Source: Chitinophagaceae bacterium | GTDB lineage: Bacteria; Bacteroidota; Bacteroidia; Chitinophagales; Chitinophagaceae | DNA length: 64,000 nt | NCBI GenBank assembly: GCA_019638615.1 | Contig: JAHBTL010000031.1 | Span: forward strand, 22,252 to 86,251 | Direction of reading: 5' to 3' | In this document: positions 1 to 6,897 of the stretch, piece after piece | How the letters are laid out: every line of letters starts with the position of its first letter | Position numbering within the stretch: position 1 is the stretch's first letter | The notes under the pieces: model-generated | Seen by the model: the letters and a program-made list of their open reading frames with translations, nothing else | Databases searched by the model: none | What the model was told of the DNA's origin: nothing | Made by a program: the position numbers and the translations under genes

Positions 1-89
1 TAATTGTAAAGATTGTCAAAGGCAGTAGTGTCTCCTCCTGCTAAACGGCGCTGTAGTTCCTGTTCGTTTTGTAGTTTCGGGTAATGCAT
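1..89 (-). CDS. ECF-type RNA polymerase sigma factor, N-terminal fragment
   Basis: Reading leftward from the ATG at 89-87 gives 29 codons that run off the window edge. The residues LQRRLAGGDTTAFDNLYN match the start of region 2 of extracytoplasmic-function sigma factors, where an acidic/alanine stretch is followed by F-x-x-L-Y. These proteins direct RNA polymerase to a small regulon, and in Bacteroidota they often sit beside FecR anti-sigma and SusCD genes, which would lie outside the window. The call rests on a short fragment, so the family is likely but no subgroup can be given. Confidence 0.65.
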   Translation of the reverse strand, partial: MHYPKLQNEQELQRRLAGGDTTAFDNLYN

Positions 90-174
90 GATCTGTCAAT
101 TACTAAAATTATAACCTAATCCAACTAAAGAAAAATATTTTTTTGAAAGGTGCATAATGCTCCTCCGTCTTGTG

Positions 175-198
175 CAATGGTGAATAATTTCACCATTG
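175..198. repeat. Perfect 10-bp inverted repeat, possible terminator
   Basis: The arms caatggtgaa and ttcaccattg are separated by taat. The hairpin lies just downstream of the minus-strand glycosidase (stop at 246) and upstream of the sigma factor start. It is followed by related gaatagtgaata-like units on the reverse strand, as in the short intergenic repeats of many Bacteroidota. There is no clear U-run on the minus strand, so terminator function is uncertain. Confidence 0.4.
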
Positions 199-245
199 AT
201 TATTCACTATTCACCATAACCATGTAGGATTTGACTATAATGCCA

Positions 246-1208
246 TTAATATCGTGTATACTCCCTGATTAAACGCTGGAAAGTATGAAAAGCAAGTTTG
301 GGCCGATATTCGTCGTCCATCAAGCCGAACTCATTATTTAAAAGCCCTGTTTTATTTTCTGTTGCGGCATCTCGCAAAGAAAAATACTGATAGCCGCAGA
401 TATTATACATTTCCCTATTCTCAAACAGGGTTTGAACAATGGATTCGAGGATTGCTGATTGCATTGCAAACGTTCTGTTCTGACCTGTTGGCCAGCCATT
501 TTCGGTAACAACGAAAGGTACTGCCGAATTAACTCCAACCTCTTCCAGTCTTTCCCGAAATCCTTGTAGCAGGTAAATCACGGCGTCACTGATCTGCTCA
601 AAAGGTATTGGACGGAAGACGTCGGGGAAAAAATCGAGCCCCACGTAATCCAGGCTGGAAATGAATGCAGGCGTTACCATTTGTCTGAATCTTTCCCAGA
701 ACGGATCTTTTCCAAAAGAAGGTGCTATATTAAAACCGGTCTGAATGTTTAGTCCAAGGCGCTTAATCTCGCTTCGGGCAAATACCAGTCCTTCCATCAA
801 AGCCTCCAGTGTATTCTCAAATTGCCCATCCTGACCATGACCCGGTACATTGGCTTCCTGGGTGATCTGTAACCTGCAGATATATTGACCATGCTGATGT
901 ATGGTATGGGTGATATAATCCAGCCACCCGCCGCCCTGCACGGGTTCATTGGTCTGATGACACAGGACATAATCCAGCTTGCGGTTAGAGGAAAAGTATT
1001 GCTCTGGAAACTGCGGGGTTTGATTGATCGTTTTACCTGCGCCAATATAATGCTCATAACAACGGACAAAAAAAGGCGTTGAGGGCTTCGCCAGCTCGTC
1101 TAGCGCTGCATTGATCCTTTCGCAATTATCCGGGTTCCCTTTTAGCATTCCCGGGCCCTCTCCGACAGCACTGCCGGCATATATTCCAAAAACAAAAGAA
1201 AGCCCCAT
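246..1208 (-). CDS. Clan GH-A (TIM barrel) glycoside hydrolase-like protein
   Basis: This 320-residue protein has no signal peptide or membrane segment, so it probably acts in the cytoplasm. Two motifs fit a retaining clan GH-A glycosidase: LQITQEAN near residue 115, with a Glu in the acid/base position, and VVTENGWPTG near residue 235, with the nucleophile Glu after beta-strand 7. Other barrel-like pieces are YVGLDFFPD and YQYFSLRD. I do not recognise the exact family or substrate. It diverges from the MarR-type gene at 1312 across a 103-bp region with a palindrome and opposed -7 boxes, so it is probably controlled by that regulator. Confidence 0.6.
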   Translation of the reverse strand: MGLSFVFGIYAGSAVGEGPGMLKGNPDNCERINAALDELAKPSTPFFVRCYEHYIGAGKTINQTPQFPEQYFSSNRKLDYVLCHQTNEPVQGGGWLDYITHTIHQHGQYICRLQITQEANVPGHGQDGQFENTLEALMEGLVFARSEIKRLGLNIQTGFNIAPSFGKDPFWERFRQMVTPAFISSLDYVGLDFFPDVFRPIPFEQISDAVIYLLQGFRERLEEVGVNSAVPFVVTENGWPTGQNRTFAMQSAILESIVQTLFENREMYNICGYQYFSLRDAATENKTGLLNNEFGLMDDEYRPKLAFHTFQRLIREYTRY

Positions 1209-1234
1209 TTATTACTATCTGGTTATTAAATATA

Positions 1235-1242
1235 CAAATGTA
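1235..1242 (-). promoter_or_regulatory. -7 promoter box for the glycosidase gene
   Basis: On the minus strand this reads TACATTTG, an exact match to the Bacteroidota -7 consensus TAnnTTTG, 27 bases before the ATG. No good -33 TTTG is present. The inverted repeat at 1244-1275 sits directly upstream on the transcribed strand, so repressor binding there would block this box. Confidence 0.4.
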
Positions 1243-1243
1243 T

Positions 1244-1275
1244 AACGAAATAGACATAAATATACCTATTTCGTT
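1244..1275. promoter_or_regulatory. Candidate operator: 10-bp inverted repeat between divergent genes
   Basis: The arms aacgaaatag and ctatttcgtt are perfectly complementary with a 12-base spacer. The repeat lies between the -7 box of the leftward glycosidase gene (1235-1242) and the -7 box of the rightward MarR-type gene (1287-1294). MarR proteins are dimers that bind palindromes and often repress a divergent neighbour plus themselves. The roughly two-turn half-site spacing is longer than in most MarR operators, so direct binding is inference. Confidence 0.5.
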
Positions 1276-1286
1276 GTTATTATTTT

Positions 1287-1294
1287 TATTTTTG
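1287..1294 (+). promoter_or_regulatory. -7 promoter box for the MarR-type gene
   Basis: TATTTTTG matches TAnnTTTG, 18 bases before the ATG at 1312. The expected -33 position falls inside the inverted repeat at 1244-1275 and has no TTTG, so this promoter may be weak or may need a partner. Confidence 0.35.
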
Positions 1295-1311
1295 AAACAA
1301 AACAGTTATTT

Positions 1312-1929
1312 ATGATTGAGCCTTTGGTAGAACTTATGGTGGCATGGACCAACTATAGCAGGCAAGTTGCCCAACCTTCCGTGGAAGAGTTCTGTCGTTA
1401 CACCATTGAGTCGGGGTATTCGAAAATCAAGCTGTCCACCATAGAAATACAAGGAAAACTGATAAGAGCCATAGGACGTATAGCAAGTGCCTATGGATTG
1501 TATCATAAAGCGGCGATGACAGAAATGGGTTTGCCGGGTCACGAAAGCTTTTATTACCTGAATGGATTAAATACTATAGGAGACGGTAAGAAAATGGACC
1601 TGATCAATTATCTGATGGCCGAAACGACAACGGGAATGGATGCCATACAGAAACTAATTAGGGCGGGACTTATCAGTGAACGCACAGACGCTGAGGACCG
1701 GAGAGCGAAATATATCAGGCTGACCGCAAAGGGAAAAAGAAAACTGGCGGACTGCTATGCACTCTCGGCAAAGGTCAATGAGATGATCTTTCACGGAATA
1801 CCCGATCAGGTCATTTCGATGTGTGCCAAATTGCTATCTGCAATAGAGGAGGAGCATTCTAAAAAAGCAGTGGCACTAAAGGGCAGGGATTTCAAAGAAA
1901 TGTATGGAGAAGTAACGAGTGCTATTTAG
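1312..1929 (+). CDS. MarR-family winged-helix transcriptional regulator
   Basis: This 205-residue protein has a MarR-like layout. An N-terminal helical part is followed by a winged helix at about 95-150, where MDAIQKLIRAGLISER and AEDRRAKYIRLTAKGK form the recognition helix and the beta-wing with its typical D-x-R-x motif. The C-terminal helices would dimerise. It is longer than the usual 140-160 residues because of about 50 extra N-terminal residues. It diverges from the GH-A glycosidase gene and probably represses it and itself through the palindrome at 1244-1275. The inducing ligand cannot be told from sequence. Confidence 0.75.
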   Translation: MIEPLVELMVAWTNYSRQVAQPSVEEFCRYTIESGYSKIKLSTIEIQGKLIRAIGRIASAYGLYHKAAMTEMGLPGHESFYYLNGLNTIGDGKKMDLINYLMAETTTGMDAIQKLIRAGLISERTDAEDRRAKYIRLTAKGKRKLADCYALSAKVNEMIFHGIPDQVISMCAKLLSAIEEEHSKKAVALKGRDFKEMYGEVTSAI

Positions 1930-2209
1930 ATGAAAAACAGGCAGAAAGATTGATAGTTCCTTTTTTAATAAAGCAGGATAAAGTAGAACCCCTGGTTCAA
2001 CGCTCCTTACCGGACAATGCTACCAAGCGTAACAGTCTCAACAAGACATGGAAAGATGAGCGATCCGGATGCGGTTAGAACATCCTGGTTTTATTAAAAA
2101 AACTGATAGAAAAGATAAAACCATTGTTGTATCGTAGAGCAAACTATTCTCTGGAAGCGTACCCGCGACTCCTGCCGGGAGAATTATTTTTTTGGCTTCA
2201 AAAATTCCT
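1930..2209. other. Spacer without recognised gene
   Basis: These 280 bases between the MarR-type gene and the promoter of the sugar operon hold no open frame that looks coding on either strand. No strong terminator hairpin was found after the MarR stop. Confidence 0.5.
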
Positions 2210-2217
2210 TACATTTG
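2191..2217 (+). promoter_or_regulatory. Putative promoter of the mannose operon
   Basis: TACATTTG at 2210-2217 matches the -7 consensus exactly, and TTTG at 2191-2194 could serve as the -33 element. The spacing of 15 bases is shorter than the usual 19-21. A start near 2224 would give a leader of about 70 bases. A short ATG frame at 2283-2345 (20 codons) overlaps the isomerase start and could be accidental. Confidence 0.35.
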
Positions 2218-2293
2218 ATATGTACGCACATACATACAAGTTTTAGAAAAGAACAACAGGCTAAGGAACTATATAAGACAGGATGTTCGCTCT

Positions 2294-4150
2294 TTGTCCG
2301 GGATATACCCCCAAAAAGTTAACGCACACAGTAAATTTAGTATAACACCATTTAAAACATTGGTATTGAAGAAGTCGAATTTCAATAAAGCACCCTCGGT
2401 AGCAATAAACGGCCTTACAGCTTTCGAGGGTTGGACAGCCATCCTGGATATGATTGCCACCAAAGTTGCAGAAACCGGCTCTCCTGGCGGAAAAACGATT
2501 GTAATTGAATGTTACCAGGGAGTGCTCATACAACCTTTGATAGCTCAATTAGAAAAAAGAATACCCGGTTTACAATGTATCAATGCGGAAACCGCATTGC
2601 GCAGCAGTGACGAAATAGCACAACTGGTTTACCCCTTCGTTACCGACGATCCGGTATTCGGCCATATCACTTCTCTCACTATACAACTTTTTTTTGATCC
2701 TGAAAAGATACAGCGCCTGCAGCATGACCTTTCGGATACACCAGAGATACAGTGCATATATGGCACAGGGGCTTCCCTTATTGCACCCGACCCGGATGTC
2801 TTCATTTATGCCGACATGCCGCGTTGGGAAATACAACTGCGTTTTCGCAGAAATGAAATCGCCAACCTGGGAGCCAATAACGAAGAAGCAGAATTTTCTT
2901 ATCAATACAGGCGCTCATTTTTTGTAGACTGGCGTGTACTGGATCGTTTTAAAACAGAGCTGTTCAGTAAATGGGACTATGTGCTTGATACTACCCGTAC
3001 CGCACAACCGAAGATGGTAAGCGGCGAAGCTTATTTTAAAGCGCTTGAATTAACGGCCAGCCAGCCCTTCAGGCTGGTGCCATTTTTTGATCCCGGTCCG
3101 TGGGGCGGGCAATGGCTGAAAGAGGTATGTGACCTGGACCGGGCAGCAACCAATTATGCCTGGGGCTTTGATTGCGTGCCTGAAGAAAATAGTCTGCTGC
3201 TGAACTTTGAAGGCGTGCTCTTTGAAACACCTGCCATCAACCTGGTATTTTACCAGCCAAAGCAACTGCTCGGTGAAAAAGTATATGAAGCTTTTGGAGC
3301 AGAATTCCCTATCCGGTTCGATTTCCTGGATACGATGGAAGGAGGCAATCTCAGCCTGCAGGTACATCCCTTAAAAGAATACATCAGGGAAAAATTCGGA
3401 ATGGCATATACCCAGGATGAAAGCTATTATATGCTGGAGGCTGCAGATGATGCAATCGCCTTTTTGGGATTAAACGAAAATATTAACCCTGAAAAAATGC
3501 TGGCTGCCCTGGAAGATGCACAGCAAAACGGAATGAGTTTTCCCGCGGAGGAATATGTGCAGAAATGGCCCGTCAAAAGGCATGACCACCTGCTGATACC
3601 TGCCGGCACTGTGCATTGTTCCGGCGCCAACAGCGTAGTATTGGAGATAAGCGCTACACCGTACATTTTCACTTTTAAGCTGTGGGACTGGGACAGGCCG
3701 GGGCTGGATGGCAAACCCCGCCCAATTTCCCTTGAGCATGGAAAAAAATCCATCCGGTGGGACAGGACTGCTGACTGGGTAAAGGATCATATCATTAACC
3801 ATGTGCAGAAAGTAGCCGAAGGAGACGGATGGCTGGAAGAATCTACCGGCCTACACCCCGAGTCCTTTATCGAAACAAGGCGCCACCGGTTTACCAAAAA
3901 GGTAACACATCATACCGGTGGCGTTGTAAATGTCATTAACCTGGTAGAGGGAGGCGAAGTGCTCGTTGAAAGCCCTTCCGGTGCTTTTGCTCCGCTGGTG
4001 ATTCACTATGTTGAAACCTTCATTGTTCCTGCCGGGGTAGGAGCCTATACCATTCGTCCTTACGGAGAGAGCGAAGGAAAACCATGCGTTACGATGAAGG
4101 CTTATGTAAGAAAAGGCAACCTGATTGATTATAAAATGAACGGCCGCTGA
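2294..4150 (+). CDS. Class I mannose-6-phosphate isomerase-like protein with degenerate kinase-like N-terminus
   Basis: This 618-residue protein has two parts. Residues about 340-618 carry the cupin core of type I phosphomannose isomerase: NLSLQVHPLKEY, LIPAGTVHCSG, LEISATPYIFTFKLWDWDR and the Zn-ligand His/Glu pattern. Its role would be interconversion of mannose-6-phosphate and fructose-6-phosphate. Residues about 25-250 look like a P-loop nucleoside-kinase fold (YADMPRWEIQ, FFVDWRVLDRFK), but the phosphate-binding loop is degraded to GGKTIVIECYQG, so this part is probably a non-catalytic or sensing domain. The start is a TTG, with TTG also at 2360 and 2366; no ATG precedes the conserved part, so the exact start is uncertain. 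The stop overlaps the MFS start by one base, which indicates translational coupling. Confidence 0.75.
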   Translation: MSGIYPQKVNAHSKFSITPFKTLVLKKSNFNKAPSVAINGLTAFEGWTAILDMIATKVAETGSPGGKTIVIECYQGVLIQPLIAQLEKRIPGLQCINAETALRSSDEIAQLVYPFVTDDPVFGHITSLTIQLFFDPEKIQRLQHDLSDTPEIQCIYGTGASLIAPDPDVFIYADMPRWEIQLRFRRNEIANLGANNEEAEFSYQYRRSFFVDWRVLDRFKTELFSKWDYVLDTTRTAQPKMVSGEAYFKALELTASQPFRLVPFFDPGPWGGQWLKEVCDLDRAATNYAWGFDCVPEENSLLLNFEGVLFETPAINLVFYQPKQLLGEKVYEAFGAEFPIRFDFLDTMEGGNLSLQVHPLKEYIREKFGMAYTQDESYYMLEAADDAIAFLGLNENINPEKMLAALEDAQQNGMSFPAEEYVQKWPVKRHDHLLIPAGTVHCSGANSVVLEISATPYIFTFKLWDWDRPGLDGKPRPISLEHGKKSIRWDRTADWVKDHIINHVQKVAEGDGWLEESTGLHPESFIETRRHRFTKKVTHHTGGVVNVINLVEGGEVLVESPSGAFAPLVIHYVETFIVPAGVGAYTIRPYGESEGKPCVTMKAYVRKGNLIDYKMNGR

Positions 4151-5496
4151 TGGAAAATAATTTAAAATACGTTTATCAATATACAGTGGTTGCCGCAGTG
4201 GGTGGTTTACTGTTTGGATATGATACCGCCGTGATTTCAGGCGCTATTGGTTTTATCCAAAAGAAATACGCGCTTTCTGCTGCCATGACCGGCTGGGCGG
4301 CTTCGTGTGCGATTATAGGTTGTATGCTGGGCGCTATGTTGGCTGGGTGGCTGAGCGACAGCTTCGGCAGGAAAAAAGTATTGCTACTGTCTGCGCTGGC
4401 ATTTGCGGTTTCTTCCCTGGGCATTCTGCCGGCATTAAATCTTTCGTGGTTTGTTTTTTTCCGGATGATCGGTGGCATAGGCATTGGCATCGCGTCCATT
4501 GTTTCGCCCATGTATATTTCGGAAATAGCGCCTGCGCATATACGTGGCCGTCTTATTTCTATTTACCAGCTTGGCATTGTGCTGGGTATCCTCCTCATTT
4601 ATTTTGTGAATGCTGTTATTGCCGGGCTGTACGATGAAAGCTGGAATATAGAAACCGGGTGGCGGTATATGTTCGGGTCAGGACTTATTCCCTCACTGAC
4701 ATTTATTCTGCTGTTATTTACGGTACCGGAAAGCCCGCGCTGGCTGGCCGGGCGAAACCTGTGGCAAAAGGCAGAAGCTGTACTGGCTAAAGTGAGCGGC
4801 GCCAATGCAGTGGAAGAATTAAATAATATCCGCGTTGCATTGAATACAAAGGAAGGCGGTTTTAAAGAGCTGTTCAGGCCGGGTTTGCGCAAAGCATTGG
4901 CGATAGGGGTTATCCTCTCTGTTTTTTCCCAGGTAACCGGCATTAATGTGATCATGTATTACGCGCCGGAGATATTTAAAGCTACAGGCGATGGAACTTC
5001 ATCCGCTCTGATACAAACTGTGCTGGTCGGAGGCATCAATGCTGTGATGACACTGGTAGCTATAAAATATGTAGACAAGCTCGGGCGAAAAAAATTGCTG
5101 CTAACAGGTGCGGCAGGTATGGCGATCTGTCTTGCTGTGATCGGGGGGGCATTTTACAACCAGATGACAACCGGTTATTGGGTGCTTGCGGGTATTCTTC
5201 TCTATATCTGCTTCTTTGCTATGTCGCTCGGGCCACTCACGTTTGTAGTGGTATCAGAGATTTTTCCTACTCACGTACGGGGCAGGGCAATGTCTGTTGC
5301 CATATTTTTTCTTTGGTTATCTGTATATATTGTTTCCCAAACTTTTCCCATGCTGTTAAATGCGATAGGAAGCGCTTATACTTTCTGGATATACATGATC
5401 ATGTCGGCGCTCGCTTTCCTGTTCGTATGGAAGCAGGTGCCCGAAACGAAGGAAAAGACACTTGAAGAAATTGAGCAATTATGGCGTGTACACTAA
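4150..5496 (+). CDS. MFS sugar-porter family transporter
   Basis: This inner-membrane symporter of 448 residues has about 12 transmembrane helices and the sugar-porter signatures: GGLLFGYDTAVISGA in helix 1, D-x-x-GRKK after helix 2, PESPRWLAG at the end of the N-terminal half, the repeat GRKKLL in the second half, and PETKEKTLEEIE at the C-terminus. The family takes up hexoses or pentoses with protons. Its place between the isomerase and the GH92 gene suggests uptake of mannose or a related hexose released outside, but substrate is inference. Confidence 0.85.
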   Translation: MENNLKYVYQYTVVAAVGGLLFGYDTAVISGAIGFIQKKYALSAAMTGWAASCAIIGCMLGAMLAGWLSDSFGRKKVLLLSALAFAVSSLGILPALNLSWFVFFRMIGGIGIGIASIVSPMYISEIAPAHIRGRLISIYQLGIVLGILLIYFVNAVIAGLYDESWNIETGWRYMFGSGLIPSLTFILLLFTVPESPRWLAGRNLWQKAEAVLAKVSGANAVEELNNIRVALNTKEGGFKELFRPGLRKALAIGVILSVFSQVTGINVIMYYAPEIFKATGDGTSSALIQTVLVGGINAVMTLVAIKYVDKLGRKKLLLTGAAGMAICLAVIGGAFYNQMTTGYWVLAGILLYICFFAMSLGPLTFVVVSEIFPTHVRGRAMSVAIFFLWLSVYIVSQTFPMLLNAIGSAYTFWIYMIMSALAFLFVWKQVPETKEKTLEEIEQLWRVH

Positions 5497-5599
5497 AATT
5501 AAAACGATAAGGATTGTGCTATGCAGCAATCCCCTGCATGTATCATCCTTTTACTGCTGTTGGTTCCGGCTGAACCGGCGTCATATAAAATAATCTGTC

Positions 5600-6820
5600 A
5601 TGAAAAGCTTAAAAGAGAGGGTATTGGTCGTAGTGGTATTTGCTATCCTTTCGTGCAGCAATAATGATACGGGCAATAATGATACAGGGAAAGATAGCCT
5701 GGCGTTAACACAACTGCAGTTCAGCGTGGAACGGGCAGACGACTGGTCGGGCATGTTCCTGCGCAGGCAGGGGTGGTTTGGGGGAGACGGTATATTTACA
5801 GCGACTGCCAACGGAGTGGAAAAGGCAGGGGCTGCAAAAGGAAGCGAAACGATCATCTGGTTCAGCGATACCATATTGGGCGATATCGTCAATGATTCTC
5901 TGCAGAAAGGTTATGCGATGATCAACAATTCCGTTGCTTATTTACGGGGAGGACATCCTGACACAGCCTCCATCAGGTTTTACATGAATCAAAGCCCGGA
6001 TGGAAAGCCCCAATCTGTTTTTATTCCCCGGACGCCTGCTTCTAAAGAAAAAGAATATTACTGGCTGGGGGATGGCTTCGCGAACCAGGAAAAAAATAAC
6101 GATATCTACATTTTCGGATACCGCGTTATCAATATTCCGGGAGCAGCCGTTTTCGGGTTCAAAGAAGAAGGCAATACACTCATTGTTATTCCGTCCACTG
6201 AAAAACCTCCATATAAAAATATGCGCCAGCTGGATATCCCTTTTTTTCAGAACCAGCCGGCTGACACTGTTGGGTCGTTTGGAGCAGGTGTACTGGTAAA
6301 TACTGCCAAAGCAGGAGCGGCAAGGCCCGACGGCTATGTATACATATACGGCGTAAGGGGCAAAGCAAAAGAAGTGATGGTGGCGCGCGTAAAACCTGCC
6401 GGTATTGAAGCCTTTGATGAATGGAGATTCTGGAACGGAAAAGACTGGACTGCTAATGTAAACAACATTCAACCCATCGCTGACAGGGCATCCAATGAGC
6501 TAAGCGTTACGCCGCTGGCTGATGGCAGGTACCTGATGGTTTTTCAAAAAGATGGAATAGGAAAATTTGTGGGCATACGATTGGGCGCTTCCCCCGCAGG
6601 GCCGTTCGGGCCTATAATAGATGCATATGATGTAAGTGAAGACCTGAAAGAAAGTAAAAATCTTTTTCCGTATAACGCCAAGGCACATCCCGTAATCTCA
6701 GCGCCGGGAGAGCTGCTGATCAGCTATAATATCAATTCATTTGATTTTGATAAAGACATACGATCATTTCCTAATCTCTACCGCCCGAGGTTTATCCGGC
6801 TGATAGGTGATAAGTGGTAA
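5600..6820 (+). CDS. DUF4185-like lipoprotein (predicted beta-propeller)
   Basis: This 406-residue protein begins with a lipoprotein signal peptide ending in the lipobox LSC (Cys near residue 19), so it is probably anchored to the outer membrane. The rest is beta-rich with repeated segments that suggest a propeller like those of DUF4185 and GH43-type folds: FSVERADDWSG, GGDGIFTATANG, WFSDTILGD, LGDGFANQ and LYRPRFIRL. DUF4185 proteins occur in polysaccharide-use loci and may be glycosidases, but a reaction cannot be assigned. It lies in the mannose operon before GH92, so a role in glycan binding or trimming at the cell surface is likely. Confidence 0.55.
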   Translation: MKSLKERVLVVVVFAILSCSNNDTGNNDTGKDSLALTQLQFSVERADDWSGMFLRRQGWFGGDGIFTATANGVEKAGAAKGSETIIWFSDTILGDIVNDSLQKGYAMINNSVAYLRGGHPDTASIRFYMNQSPDGKPQSVFIPRTPASKEKEYYWLGDGFANQEKNNDIYIFGYRVINIPGAAVFGFKEEGNTLIVIPSTEKPPYKNMRQLDIPFFQNQPADTVGSFGAGVLVNTAKAGAARPDGYVYIYGVRGKAKEVMVARVKPAGIEAFDEWRFWNGKDWTANVNNIQPIADRASNELSVTPLADGRYLMVFQKDGIGKFVGIRLGASPAGPFGPIIDAYDVSEDLKESKNLFPYNAKAHPVISAPGELLISYNINSFDFDKDIRSFPNLYRPRFIRLIGDKW

Positions 6821-6897
6821 GGAGGAAGTGATAAGTAGTAGGTGGTAAGTGAGCCAACTTAAAACCAGAAACCTGTAACCTCCCAAATCATTCATAC

